From contig NZ_JASBQY010000005.1 of the NCBI RefSeq assembly GCF_029960645.1, positions 62,001-126,000 on the forward strand: 64,000 nt of DNA. The letters are read 5' to 3'. Position numbers and translations under genes: made by a program. The DNA is from Arthrobacter sp. AL12 (GTDB lineage: Bacteria; Actinomycetota; Actinomycetes; Actinomycetales; Micrococcaceae). Shown piece after piece: positions 1-8,659 of this stretch; position 1 is the stretch's first letter; every line of letters begins with the position of its first letter. Below the pieces are notes generated by a model. It searched no databases, was not told where the DNA came from, and saw only the letters and a program-made list of their open reading frames with translations.

Positions 1-205
1 AGCCGTGCTGTCCGGGGGCCTCATCGCGGGAGCCGACGCCGACCCAGAAACCGATGGTGGCCGAGCGCTGGCCCGGCATCGCTTCGGTGAGCACGCGGAC
101 GCCGCCGGGCAGGACCGAACGGCGCACCTCGGAACCGCCGTCGGCGCCGTGGATCAGGGTGTCAGCGTGCTGGTTCTGCTCAAGCGGCAGGGGGACGACA
201 GTCAT
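1..205 (-). CDS. M16 family zinc peptidase, N-terminal fragment
   Basis: The first 68 residues of a protein whose remainder lies left of the window. The fragment contains RRSVLPGGVRVLTEAMPG and TIGFWVGVGSRDE, which is the start of the first insulinase-like domain of M16 (pitrilysin/processing-peptidase) proteins; the HxxEH zinc site expected a few residues later is cut off. The ATG at 205 follows an AAAGG-like ribosome site at 209-217. In actinobacteria an M16 peptidase (often called PepR) normally follows pnp, and here it lies directly downstream of pnp on the same strand. The family identification is firm; the substrate is unknown. Confidence 0.85.
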   Translation of the reverse strand, partial: MTVVPLPLEQNQHADTLIHGADGGSEVRRSVLPGGVRVLTEAMPGQRSATIGFWVGVGSRDEAPGQHG

Positions 206-302
206 CAAGGCCTTTCAGTAAACACGTGCCAAATCTGCCTGCAATCGTACCAGCGGCACACCGCCCCCACGGTCCGGCCGCGGCCCCGGGGATCCGCTGA
301 CG

Positions 303-363
303 ACGGCGGCCGGCAGCCGGCCGCCGTTAACGGCGGCAGGGCCGGTGGATGATCCACCGGCCC
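303..363 (-). terminator. Two tandem hairpins downstream of pnp
   Basis: Arms 303-313 and 317-327 (ACGGCGGCCGG / CCGGCCGCCGT) form a perfect 11-bp stem, and 339-350 with 352-363 (GGGCCGGTGGAT / ATCCACCGGCCC) a perfect 12-bp stem. The second hairpin starts about 20 bp past the pnp stop codon. There is no clear T-run after either stem on the minus strand, so termination or 3'-end protection of the pnp transcript is inferred. The rest of 206-384 holds nothing recognisable. Confidence 0.6.
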
Positions 364-384
364 CGCCCCTTGAAACAGCAAAAA

Positions 385-2634
385 CTACTCTGCGGACTCC
401 AAGGAGACCTCAGCGTTGTCGGCGTCCTCGGAGCCAGCCTCGCCAGCCACAACGGGTGACAGGGAGAGCTTGCCGCGGTCATCGATCTTGGTGATTTCCA
501 CCTGGATCTTCTGGCCGACGGAGACGACGTCATCGACGTTGTCCACGCGCTTGCCGCCGGCGATCTTGCGCAGCTCGGAGATGTGCAGCAGACCGTCCTT
601 GCCCGGAGTCAGGGAAACGAAGGCGCCGAAGGTCGTGGTTTTGACGACCGTACCCAGGTAGCGCTCGCCGATTTCCGGGATCTGCGGGTTGGCGATGGCG
701 TTGATCGCGGACCGTGCTGCGTCGGCAGACGGGCCGTTCGTGGCGCCGATGTAGACAGTTCCGTCGTCCTCGATCGAGATGTCGGCTCCGGTGTCTTCCT
801 GGATCTGGTTGATCATCTTGCCCTTCGGGCCGATGACCTCGCCGATCTTGTCTACCGGGATCTTGACCGCGATGACGCGCGGCGCGAACTCGGAGAGCTC
901 GTCCGGGGTGTCGATCGCGGAGTTCAGGACGTCCAGGATGTGCAGGCGGGCTTCGCGGGCCTGCTTCAGGGCAGCGGCCAGGACGGAGGCCGGGATGCCG
1001 TCGAGCTTCGTGTCCAGCTGGATGGCCGTGACGAACTCAGCGGTACCGGCGACCTTGAAGTCCATGTCACCGAAGGCATCTTCGGCGCCGAGGATATCGG
1101 TCAGGGCTGCGTAGCGGGTCTGACCGTCGACCTGGTCGGAGACCAGGCCCATGGCGATACCGGCAACAGCGGCCTTCAGCGGCACACCTGCATTGAGCAG
1201 GGACAGCGTGGAGGCGCAGACGGAACCCATCGACGTCGAACCGTTGGAGCTGAGGGCCTCAGACACCTGGCGGATGGCGTAGGGGAATTCCTCGCGGGAC
1301 GGCAGCACCGGCATGATGGCGCGCTCGGCGAGGGCGCCGTGGCCGATTTCGCGGCGCTTCGGGGAACCGACGCGGCCGGTCTCGCCGGTGGAGTACGGCG
1401 GGAAGTTGTAGTTGTGCATGTAGCGCTTGCGCGTCACGGGAGACAGCGAGTCGATCTGCTGTTCCATCTTGAGCATGTTCAGCGTGGTGACACCCATGAT
1501 CTGGGTCTCGCCGCGCTCGAAGATGGCCGAGCCGTGAACGCGGGGCAGGACCTCAACTTCGGCGGTGAGCTGGCGGATGTCCGTCAGGCCGCGGCCGTCG
1601 ATGCGGATCTGGTCCGTGAGGATGCGCTGGCGCACAACGTGCTTGGTGACGGAGCGGAAGGCTGCGGACAGCTCCTTCTCACGGCCTTCGAACTGGCCGG
1701 CCAGGGAAGAGGTGACCTCGTCCTTGAGCTCGTCGGAGGCGGTGTCGCGCTCCTGCTTGTCGGCGATCTGGAAGACAGCGGCCAGCTTCGCGGCGGCAGC
1801 GGACTCAACAGCGGCGTAGACGTCGTCCTGGTAGTCCAGGAAGACCGGGAACTCGACGGTCGGCTTGGCGGCGCGCGCTGCCAGGTCGGACTGCGCTTCG
1901 CAGAGGGCCTTGATGAACGGCTTGGCAGCCTCGAGGCCTTCGGAAACAACCTCTTCGGTCGGGGCGGTGGCGCCCTGTTCCTTGATGAGGTTCCAGGAAT
2001 TGTCGGTGGCTTCGGCTTCAACCATCATGATGGCGACGTCGTCGTTCTTGATGCGGCCGGCAACGACCATGTTGAAGACGGCGTTCTCCAGCTGGGAGTG
2101 CTTCGGGAACGCAACCCACTGCGAACCGTGCTCGTCCTGGACGAGGGCAACGCGGACGCCGCCGATCGGGCCGGAGAAGGGCAGGCCGGAGAGCTGGGTG
2201 GACATCGAGGAAGCGTTGATCGCGACCACGTCGTAGAGCTCGTCCGGGTTGATGGACAGCACGGTGACGACGATCTGGACCTCGTTGCGCAGGCCCTTGA
2301 CGAAGGCGGGGCGCAGCGGGCGGTCCATCAGGCGGCAGGCCAGGATGGCTTCCGTGGACGGGCGGCCTTCGCGGCGGAAGAACGAGCCCGGGATGCGGCC
2401 GGCGGCGTACATACGCTCTTCGACGTCGACGGTCAGCGGGAAGAAGTCGAAACCTTCACGCGGGTGCTTGCCGGCGGTGGTGGCGGACAGCAGCGCGGTC
2501 TCTTCGTCGAGGTAGACCATCGCTGCGCCGGCTGCCTGCTTGGCAAGGCGGCCGGTTTCAAAGCGGATTACACGCTTGCCGAAGCGTCCATTGTCAATGA
2601 CTGCTTCTGAGAACTGGATTTCGGGACCCTCCAT
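385..2634 (-). CDS. pnp: Polyribonucleotide nucleotidyltransferase (PNPase/GpsI)
   Basis: A 749-residue protein of normal length. It degrades RNA phosphorolytically from the 3' end in the cytoplasm; actinobacterial homologues were also described as guanosine pentaphosphate synthetase. Two RNase PH-like domains (about 15-145 and 330-560) flank a helical domain. A KH domain with the loop [10 protein letters not shown] (around 610) and a C-terminal S1 domain ([20 protein letters not shown]) follow. The last 30 residues are acidic. The ATG at 2634 is preceded by GGAGGTGA, a near-perfect Shine-Dalgarno. It lies downstream of rpsO on the same strand, the classical rpsO-pnp arrangement. Confidence 0.98.
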   Translation of the reverse strand: MEGPEIQFSEAVIDNGRFGKRVIRFETGRLAKQAAGAAMVYLDEETALLSATTAGKHPREGFDFFPLTVDVEERMYAAGRIPGSFFRREGRPSTEAILACRLMDRPLRPAFVKGLRNEVQIVVTVLSINPDELYDVVAINASSMSTQLSGLPFSGPIGGVRVALVQDEHGSQWVAFPKHSQLENAVFNMVVAGRIKNDDVAIMMVEAEATDNSWNLIKEQGATAPTEEVVSEGLEAAKPFIKALCEAQSDLAARAAKPTVEFPVFLDYQDDVYAAVESAAAAKLAAVFQIADKQERDTASDELKDEVTSSLAGQFEGREKELSAAFRSVTKHVVRQRILTDQIRIDGRGLTDIRQLTAEVEVLPRVHGSAIFERGETQIMGVTTLNMLKMEQQIDSLSPVTRKRYMHNYNFPPYSTGETGRVGSPKRREIGHGALAERAIMPVLPSREEFPYAIRQVSEALSSNGSTSMGSVCASTLSLLNAGVPLKAAVAGIAMGLVSDQVDGQTRYAALTDILGAEDAFGDMDFKVAGTAEFVTAIQLDTKLDGIPASVLAAALKQAREARLHILDVLNSAIDTPDELSEFAPRVIAVKIPVDKIGEVIGPKGKMINQIQEDTGADISIEDDGTVYIGATNGPSADAARSAINAIANPQIPEIGERYLGTVVKTTTFGAFVSLTPGKDGLLHISELRKIAGGKRVDNVDDVVSVGQKIQVEITKIDDRGKLSLSPVVAGEAGSEDADNAEVSLESAE

Positions 2635-2838
2635 AGAGAGTCACCTCCGTTTCATGGTTCACGGAGTCCAGCCGCATCAACCCAGACCAGCATCTGTCGG
2701 CTGGCCTGCACTGCACCCGGTCATCGATCGAGACCCACGGGCTCAGGCTTCATCCCTTGAAGCCGTTCCCGGAGATCACTACCGAAGACCGCGAATGCGT
2801 GATGCGGTTGATCCTCCTGTTGAGTTTTGTGTGAAGAA

Positions 2839-2869
2839 GGCGGCCCTTTCCGTCACGGAAGGGGCCGCC
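2839..2869 (-). terminator. Strong hairpin in the rpsO-pnp intergenic region
   Basis: GGCGGCCCTTTCCGT (2839-2853) pairs with ACGGAAGGGGCCGCC (2855-2869), 15 bp with one G-T pair, 12 bp past the rpsO stop. On the minus strand it is followed by only a few T residues. In other bacteria this interval holds an attenuating terminator and RNase processing site controlling pnp; that role here is inferred. The rest of 2635-2838 shows no gene. Confidence 0.6.
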
Positions 2870-2881
2870 CCTTAAAGCTGA

Positions 2882-3151
2882 CTAGCGGCGCAGGCCGAGA
2901 CGCTCGATGAGCGCACGGTAGCGGGTGATGTCAGTGTTCTTGAGGTAGGTCAGCATGCGCTTGCGACGACCAACCATGGCCAGCAGACCGCGCTGGGTGT
3001 GGTAATCGTGCTTGTGCACCTTCATGTGCTCAGTGAGATCCTTGATCCGCTGAGTCAGGACTGCAACCTGGACCTCCGGCGAACCGGTGTCGCCCTCGGA
3101 CGTTGCGAAATCCTTGATGATGGACTGCTTTACAGCGGCTTCAAGTGCCAC
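2882..3151 (-). CDS. rpsO: 30S ribosomal protein S15
   Basis: An 89-residue protein, the exact usual length for S15, a primary 16S rRNA-binding protein of the central domain of the small subunit. Family landmarks visible are [12 protein letters not shown] (around 22-33), the [19 protein letters not shown] segment and the C-terminal LIERLGLRR. It begins with ATG at 3151, preceded by AGGAGTTATC. It is followed by pnp, with a hairpin between them. Confidence 0.98.
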   Translation of the reverse strand: MALEAAVKQSIIKDFATSEGDTGSPEVQVAVLTQRIKDLTEHMKVHKHDYHTQRGLLAMVGRRKRMLTYLKNTDITRYRALIERLGLRR

Positions 3152-3294
3152 GATAACTCCTAGAGATGTGCCGTGAGGCCCGAATCAGTAACTCACTGCC
3201 GGGGGTGCTGCGCCGGAGATTCCTCCTCCGAAGAGGGGGCTGCCCGTACACAACAAGAGCCAGCCGCCACGGACTGCAGCCGGATCCAACGTTT

Positions 3295-3324
3295 AGTTTA
3301 CCGGCACGCCGCTAATCTTGTCGA
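3295..3324 (-). promoter_or_regulatory. Probable rpsO promoter
   Basis: On the minus strand TCGACA (3319-3324) and TAAACT (3295-3300) are separated by 18 bp, a good match to an actinobacterial housekeeping -35/-10 pair. Transcription would start near 3288 and give a leader of about 135 nt before rpsO. The leader contains a small TCCTCCTC/GAGGGGG dyad around 3217-3240. The call is by sequence only. Confidence 0.55.
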
Positions 3325-3335
3325 AACGGCCGGTC

Positions 3336-4628
3336 CTACCGCCCGGAAGGGCCCTGTGCCAGCCGTTCACGGATGGCGGCCATGCCGCGGTACAGCTCCG
3401 CGAAGGACGTGCTCAGCGGGGACAGCCCGATCCGGATGCCGTGCGGTGCCCGGAAATCCGGAATGACATCCTGCTCCCACAGCGCCGCGGTCAACTCCCG
3501 GAACGCCGGATGGTCCACCGTGATGTGGCTGCCGCGCCGTTCCGGATCCCGCGGCGTGGAGAGTTCCACGCCCGCCGGGGCGAGCCAGGCGTCGTGGAGT
3601 TCGACGGCGAACGCGGTCAGCAGCCGGGACTTCTCCCGGACGGCGGCCATGCCCACCTCCTCCAGCAGATCCAGGGTGCCGCGCATGGCGAGCATCCCGA
3701 AGATCGCCGGGGTTCCGCTGAGGAAACCGCGGATTCCCGCCGCGGCCTCATAGCCGGGCCCCATTTCGAAGGCGTCCTTGCGGCCCATCCAGCCCCAGAT
3801 CGGCTGCTGCAGCCCGGGCAGGTGCCGGCTGTTGACGTAGGCGAACGCGGGTGAGCCCGGTCCCCCGTTCAGGTACTTGTAGGTGCAGCCGGCGGCGAAG
3901 TCGACGTCGGCGGCGTCCAGGGCGATCTCCACCGAACCGGCGGAATGGCACAGGTCCCACACGACCAGCGCGCCGGCGTCGTGCACGGCCGCGGTGATGC
4001 CCGGCAGGTCCGCGAGGAACCCGGAGCGGTAGGCGATCTGGCTCAGGACCACGACGGCGGTGGCGGGGCCGGTGGCGGCCCGCACCTGGTCGACGGTCAC
4101 GCCGGAGTTGGGATCGGCGTCGATCCAGCGCAGCGTGAGGCCCTCTTCGCGGGCGATGCCCTCGACGAGGTAGCGGTCGGTGGGGAAATTGTCCGTGTCC
4201 AGCACGATTTCGGTGCGTGCCGGGTCCGTGACCGCGGCCAGCGCGGCCCGGATCAGCTTGTACAGGACCACCGTGGTGGAATCGGCGATGATGGTCTGCC
4301 CGGCAGCGGCGCCGAGGACGGCCCTGCCGAGCTGGTCGCCGATGGCCTGCGGCAGTTCCAGCCATTCCTCGTCCCAGCCGCGGATCAGCCGGCCGCCCCA
4401 GCTGTCCTGGATGAAGCTGCTGATGTCCGTGACGGTGCGCTTGAGCGGGCGGCCCAGGGAGTTGCCGTCCAGGTACGACAGGGCGGCGTCGGCGCCGACG
4501 AAGTGGCCGCGGTAGGCGGCCAGCGGGTCGGCGGCGTCCAGATCGCGGGCGCGCTGCAGCAGGGCTGTGTCGTTGCCGGCGGCAGCCTGTGCCGCGGGGC
4601 CCGCCGTTTCCGGCTGAAGGGCGCTCAC
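3336..4628 (-). CDS. kynU: Kynureninase
   Basis: A 430-residue fold-type I PLP enzyme that cleaves L-kynurenine to anthranilate and alanine. The PLP-contacting WDLCHSAG segment and the Schiff-base lysine in GCTYKYLNGGPGSPAF (around residue 250) are typical of kynureninase, as are LDGNSLGR near the N terminus and GIRIGLSPLSTSF near the C terminus. The GTG at 4628 overlaps the kynA stop (GTGA), so the two genes are translationally coupled. No kynurenine formamidase is adjacent, so that step must be encoded elsewhere. The gene lies between rpsO and ribF, within an otherwise conserved translation-gene string. Confidence 0.95.
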   Translation of the reverse strand: MSALQPETAGPAAQAAAGNDTALLQRARDLDAADPLAAYRGHFVGADAALSYLDGNSLGRPLKRTVTDISSFIQDSWGGRLIRGWDEEWLELPQAIGDQLGRAVLGAAAGQTIIADSTTVVLYKLIRAALAAVTDPARTEIVLDTDNFPTDRYLVEGIAREEGLTLRWIDADPNSGVTVDQVRAATGPATAVVVLSQIAYRSGFLADLPGITAAVHDAGALVVWDLCHSAGSVEIALDAADVDFAAGCTYKYLNGGPGSPAFAYVNSRHLPGLQQPIWGWMGRKDAFEMGPGYEAAAGIRGFLSGTPAIFGMLAMRGTLDLLEEVGMAAVREKSRLLTAFAVELHDAWLAPAGVELSTPRDPERRGSHITVDHPAFRELTAALWEQDVIPDFRAPHGIRIGLSPLSTSFAELYRGMAAIRERLAQGPSGR

Positions 4629-5479
4629 TGGCCGATCACCGTCCGGACGGCGAAGAGCTCGGGGAAGAAGGTCAGTTCCAGGGCCTTCTGCAGGAAGGCG
4701 GCGCCGCTGGAGCCGCCGGTGCCGGACTTCATGCCGATGGTGCGCTGCACCGTGCGCAGGTGCCGGAAGCGCCAGAGCTGGAAGTTGTCCTCGAGGTCCA
4801 CGAGTTCCTCGCAGGCCTCGTAGGCGCCCCAGTTGTCCGCGGCGTTCTCGTAGATGTATTTGAAGACCGGGACGAGCTCGGCGCAGAACTCGTGCGCCTG
4901 GGTCACGTCCCGCTCCAGCAGCGAGGCGGGCACGTCGAAGCCCTGGCGCTTGAGGTAGGCGAGGAAGTCGTCGTAGATGCTCGGGGATTCGAGGAGCTCA
5001 AGCAGCATCGCATGGGCCTCGGGGTCGGATTCGAACACCGGCAGCATCTTGCGGTTCTTGTTGCCGAGCAGGAATTCGACCGCGCGGTACTGGCTGGACT
5101 GGAATCCGGAGGAGTTGCCCAGGAAGCCGCGGAACTGCGAGTACTCGGTGGGGGTGAGGGTGGCCAGCACGGACCACTGCTCGGTCAGGGTTTTCTGGAT
5201 GTGCTTGACCCGGGCGATGGCTTTCAGGGCCGAGCCGAGATCGTCGGAGCGGAGCCAGGCGGCGGCGCTGCGGAGCTCGTGCAGGACCAGCTTGAGCCAC
5301 AGCTCCGTGGTCTGGTGCTGGATGATGAACAGCATCTCGTCGTGGTGCTCCGGGGCGCTGACCGGCTGCTGGGCGCTCAGGAGCGTCGGCAGCTGCAGGT
5401 AGGACGCGTAGCTCATCTTTGAGCTGAAGTCCCGGACAATGTCCTTGTCCAGCTCCCTGGTGTTTTTCTCAATCGTCAC
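4625..5479 (-). CDS. kynA: Tryptophan 2,3-dioxygenase
   Basis: A 284-residue heme dioxygenase converting L-tryptophan to N-formylkynurenine, the first step of the kynurenine pathway. The sequence has YASYLQLPTLLSAQ near the N terminus, HHDEMLFIIQHQTTELW for the substrate and heme pocket, and the diagnostic FRHLRTVQRTIGMKSGTGG with the proximal heme histidine, then GSSGAAFL. The start is GTG at 5479, preceded by GGAAGG about 10 nt upstream; the next in-frame starts would remove conserved sequence. It forms a two-gene operon with kynU, which overlaps it by 4 nt. Confidence 0.96.
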   Translation of the reverse strand: MTIEKNTRELDKDIVRDFSSKMSYASYLQLPTLLSAQQPVSAPEHHDEMLFIIQHQTTELWLKLVLHELRSAAAWLRSDDLGSALKAIARVKHIQKTLTEQWSVLATLTPTEYSQFRGFLGNSSGFQSSQYRAVEFLLGNKNRKMLPVFESDPEAHAMLLELLESPSIYDDFLAYLKRQGFDVPASLLERDVTQAHEFCAELVPVFKYIYENAADNWGAYEACEELVDLEDNFQLWRFRHLRTVQRTIGMKSGTGGSSGAAFLQKALELTFFPELFAVRTVIGQ

Positions 5480-5563
5480 GATTTCTTGCCTTCCTTGCCC
5501 AATGGCGGTGCTTCACTGCCCGGACCCGCCGGCGAAACCGCCCGCAAGGACCGCGGATCAGCC

Positions 5564-5627
5564 GCGCGGTTCAGCGCGGCGGTTCGGCGCAGCGGTTCAA
5601 CCTGGCGGTTCAGCCTGGCGGTTCAGC
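5564..5627. repeat. 13-bp tandem repeat between kynA and ribF
   Basis: Four to five imperfect units of about 13 bp with consensus GCSYGGCGGTTCA run from 5564 and reach the ribF stop codon at 5623. The variant units differ mainly in their first four bases. It is one of several short tandem arrays in the gaps of this window. No coding role is evident. Confidence 0.7.
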
Positions 5628-6618
5628 GCGCGAACAGAATGTCGTGGGCCTGGACCACGTCCAGGCGCATCTGGTCCACCAACGCTTCAGGGCCACGGTA
5701 CGCCACCATTCCGCGCAGCCGGGCGACGAATTCCACTACTACTGTCTGGCCGTACAGATCGAAGTCCTCGACAGCCTCTTCCGGACGGTCTAGCACGTGC
5801 GCCTCCACCTGCCGGCTGACTCCGTCGAAAGTCGGGTTGGAGCCCACGGAGATGGCCGCGGGCCAGCGCGTGCCGGCCTGGTCGACGAGCCAGCCGGCGT
5901 AGATGCCGTCGGCCGGGACGTAGCCGCTGGCGTTGGGGGCGAGGTTGGCAGTCGGGAAGCCGAGGTCGCGGCCGCGCGCGGCGCCGTGGACCACTTCGCC
6001 GCGCATCCGGTGCGACCGGCCCAGGACGGCGGCCGCCGTGGCGACGTCGCCCTCGCGCAGTGCCTCGCGCACCCAGGTGGAGGAACAGCGGCGGTCCGTG
6101 CCGCCGTCGTCGTACTGATCGCCGTGCAGCGGGAAGCCCTCGGAGCCGAACTCGCTGATGACCAGGACCTCGAAACCGAGTTTCCGGCCAAGCTCCTGCA
6201 TGGTGTTCAGGTCCCCGGAGTTGCCCCGGCCGAACCGGGCGTCGTGGCCAATCACGACGTGGCTGGCCTTGAGGGCGCCGACCAGGACGTCGGCGACGAA
6301 TTCTTCGGGGGTGAGGCTGGCCAGTTCGAGGGAGTACTTCATGACGAGCACCGCGTCGAGGCCGAGTTCGCCGAGCGCGACGAGCTTGTCTTCCAGGCCC
6401 ATGATCAGTTCCGGGGCGGATTCGGGGCGGTGGACCTGCGCCGGATGCGGGTCGAAGGTGATGGCGACGGCCCGGGCGTGGTTCAGGCGGGCGATGCGGA
6501 TGAGCTGCGAGAGCACCTGCTGGTGGCCGCGGTGGACACCGTCGAAGTTGCCGAAGGTAACGACGGAAGGACCGAAGTCCGCCGGGACTTCGGACGGATC
6601 GTTCCAGATGTGGACCAT
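5623..6618 (-). CDS. ribF: Bifunctional riboflavin kinase / FAD synthetase
   Basis: About 331 residues. It phosphorylates riboflavin to FMN and adenylates FMN to FAD. The N-terminal nucleotidyltransferase domain shows TFGNFDGVHRGHQ (around 22-34), with the G-x-F-D-G-x-H-x-G-H signature, and TFDPHPAQVHRP. The C-terminal flavokinase domain shows GRDLGFPTANLAP and DGIYAGWL. The ATG at 6618 is preferred over a TTG one codon upstream. The gene usually follows truB in actinobacteria, but here truB is 8.7 kb away with unrelated genes between. Confidence 0.95.
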   Translation of the reverse strand: MVHIWNDPSEVPADFGPSVVTFGNFDGVHRGHQQVLSQLIRIARLNHARAVAITFDPHPAQVHRPESAPELIMGLEDKLVALGELGLDAVLVMKYSLELASLTPEEFVADVLVGALKASHVVIGHDARFGRGNSGDLNTMQELGRKLGFEVLVISEFGSEGFPLHGDQYDDGGTDRRCSSTWVREALREGDVATAAAVLGRSHRMRGEVVHGAARGRDLGFPTANLAPNASGYVPADGIYAGWLVDQAGTRWPAAISVGSNPTFDGVSRQVEAHVLDRPEEAVEDFDLYGQTVVVEFVARLRGMVAYRGPEALVDQMRLDVVQAHDILFAR

Positions 6619-6854
6619 CAACCTCGCCTTTTGCTGCCTGCCGTGTGCACCTCCGGAGAATCCTGCCGGCTCCGGAACTCTCCTAGATTACCCGCAAACA
6701 CGGTCCGGCTCCGACGGGCGCTGCCCGGCCCCGGGCAGGGTCCTTTCGCGTTCCGGGCACCCGGACTACGATGCAAGGGCAACCGTCCGCCGGCGCAGGC
6801 GCCGGCGCCGCGTCCAGCGAGGCCCGCACTGTGCTGCGGCTGAAGGAGAACGCC

Positions 6855-7682
6855 ATGACCGAGCTCCACGACATCCTGCGGCAGGTCCCGGTAGAGCAGA
6901 TTGCCGGCTTGCTCGGCACCGACCGGCAGACAGCCCAGGCCGCAGTGGAAGCTGCCGTGCCCACGCTGCTGGCTGGCATGCAGAACAATGCCCAGGCCTC
7001 CGACGGCGCCGCGTCGCTGGAGTCGGCGCTCGGCCAGCACCAGGACGGGCTGCTGGAGGGCGGGGTCGATATCTCGCAGGTGGACACCGCGGACGGTGAA
7101 AAGATCGTGAGCCACGTCCTGGGCGGCCAGCAGGACCAGGTCGCCAGCCGGCTGGCCGGGGCGTCCCAACTCGGCGGCGTGGGCGGGGACCTGATCAAGA
7201 AGCTGCTGCCGATCCTGGCCCCGATCGTGATGTCCTACCTTGCCAACAAGATCCTCGGGGGCCGCGGGCAGTCGTCCGGGGCCGGCGGCGCGGGCGGGGC
7301 CCGCGGCGCGGGCGGGGCCGGACAGCCCGGCGGCGCCGGCGGGGCCGGCGGCATCGACCTTGGCGGAATTCTGGGCGGCATCCTTGGCGGCGCCGCCGGT
7401 GGTGCAGGTGCCGGCGCCGGCGGTGGCGGGATGGGCGGGCTTGGTGACCTGCTGGGCGGGCTGCTCGGCGGCGGCCAGCCGTCCGCGCCGGCAGCCGTTC
7501 CGGACACCGGGCAGGACGCTGCGTTGGAACCACAGGCCCACCCGCAGGGCCAGGCCACCGGCGGCGCGCCGCGCCCGGGAGAGCTGATCGACGTCGACCT
7601 CCAGGAGAGCGAGCCGGTGGAGCGGAAGAATGAAAATGGCGGGTCCGGCGGGCTCCTGGGCGATCTGTTCGGGAAGAAGTAG
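6855..7682 (+). CDS. DUF937 domain protein with glycine-rich tail
   Basis: 275 residues. The first 125 or so match DUF937 (TELHDILRQVPVEQIAGLLG, ESALGQHQDG, GGDLIKKLLPILAPIVMSYL), a helical domain related to the YidB family whose function is poorly known. Residues about 135-215 are Gly/Ala-rich low complexity, and the last 30 are charged. The start ATG at 6855 has GGAGAA upstream; an in-frame ATG 84 nt earlier lacks one. It is transcribed away from ribF, divergently. The domain assignment is good, the function unknown. Confidence 0.75.
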   Translation: MTELHDILRQVPVEQIAGLLGTDRQTAQAAVEAAVPTLLAGMQNNAQASDGAASLESALGQHQDGLLEGGVDISQVDTADGEKIVSHVLGGQQDQVASRLAGASQLGGVGGDLIKKLLPILAPIVMSYLANKILGGRGQSSGAGGAGGARGAGGAGQPGGAGGAGGIDLGGILGGILGGAAGGAGAGAGGGGMGGLGDLLGGLLGGGQPSAPAAVPDTGQDAALEPQAHPQGQATGGAPRPGELIDVDLQESEPVERKNENGGSGGLLGDLFGKK

Positions 7683-7716
7683 GCCGGGACAATGACAATA
7701 TTGGGGGACAAAAATC

Positions 7717-8172
7717 GTGGGTTTGACTGACAGAGCGCCACACGTTGCCACTGTTTGTGTGATGCTCGCTGCCGGAGTTGCCTTGAGCGCCTGCGGCGGT
7801 GCGGCCGAAGCCGCCGGGAACGCCGGGACACCGCCGATGTCCCGGTCGACGTCGGCTGAAGCGTCGGTCGAACCGCCGGCGGTACCGCCTGTGGGCGGCT
7901 ACGAAGGCTGGTGGAACGCGACACCGGCCAGCGGCAGCTCCGCGGGGCTCCCCCAGGAAACGGTGGCGATCAATACCAGGACCACCATGGTGGTCGATGC
8001 CTTCAGCCGGAGGATCAACGACGCCGGGCGGCCGACCCTCATTACGGATGTTCCCTATACAGTCGTTCCCGATCCGACCTGGCCGGCGGATTCAGTGGTC
8101 ATCATCGACACAGCGACTAACAGGGTGATTGAGCACTTCCGCGTTGACCCCAACGGCGACCCACTGCGCTAG
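7717..8172 (+). CDS. Putative lipoprotein of unknown function
   Basis: 151 residues with a lipoprotein signal: a hydrophobic stretch (ATVCVMLAAGVALSACGG) ending in the lipobox LSAC, with the modified cysteine at about residue 26. A Ser/Thr/Pro-rich linker follows, then a soluble domain with VVDAFSRRINDAG and DSVVIIDTATNRVIEHFRVD. Start GTG at 7717 with a TGGGGGA ribosome site 34 bp after the DUF937 gene, so it may share its transcript. No family is recognised. Confidence 0.65.
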   Translation: MGLTDRAPHVATVCVMLAAGVALSACGGAAEAAGNAGTPPMSRSTSAEASVEPPAVPPVGGYEGWWNATPASGSSAGLPQETVAINTRTTMVVDAFSRRINDAGRPTLITDVPYTVVPDPTWPADSVVIIDTATNRVIEHFRVDPNGDPLR

Positions 8173-8214
8173 CGCCGCGGACGACGCGCGGCGATGGGCC
8201 GGTCGATGTGCCGG

Positions 8215-8625
8215 TCAACGAGCCGGGGCGAGGAGTGCGGTCCTGTCGTCCGCGGAGCCGTGTTTCCGCCAGTGCAGCAGCACGGCGGCCAGGATCAGTG
8301 GAACGTGGATAGCCGGGAGATTCCGCGCGAACCACCGTGGCAGATAAATATCCGTGACGGAGCCCGTCTCATCGCCCAGGTCCCTGGCCACGGCGGTGAG
8401 CGGGCAGTGGAAGCCGTTGGCGGCGAAGATCAGGGTTTCGGCGGTGACGACGCCTGCGGCCAGGGCCACCCTCCGGTCAGTGCGGCCGCGGACGCCGGCA
8501 CACAGGACGTAGACCATGCAGGCCTCGATCGTGAACCAGGCGAAAGTGTGGAATGCTTTCACGGCCCTGAGCAGGGAGGCACGTTCAGCGTCTGCCAGCT
8601 CCCCTGGGGGCTTGAGTGCGGCCAT
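8215..8625 (-). CDS. Small four-helix membrane protein
   Basis: 136 residues with about four hydrophobic segments (AFHTFAWFTIEACMVYVLC, ALAAGVVTAETLIFAANGF, a weak central one and IHVPLILAAVLLHW) and a conserved-looking FHCPLTAVARDLGDETG loop between helices. The pattern recalls small DUF2784-like membrane proteins, but I cannot assign it firmly. TAAGCT lies 6 nt before the ATG at 8625, suggesting a leaderless transcript. Function unknown. Confidence 0.65.
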   Translation of the reverse strand: MAALKPPGELADAERASLLRAVKAFHTFAWFTIEACMVYVLCAGVRGRTDRRVALAAGVVTAETLIFAANGFHCPLTAVARDLGDETGSVTDIYLPRWFARNLPAIHVPLILAAVLLHWRKHGSADDRTALLAPAR

Positions 8626-8659
8626 GCGACCAGCTTAGCCGCCGTCCGCCGTCGTCGGG

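Noticed and set aside
583-2610. Plus-strand 675-codon frame opposite pnp, and similar long frames opposite dxr, mccA, mccB and kynU
   Set aside because: Each is complementary to a well-supported gene, has no ribosome site and no family resemblance.
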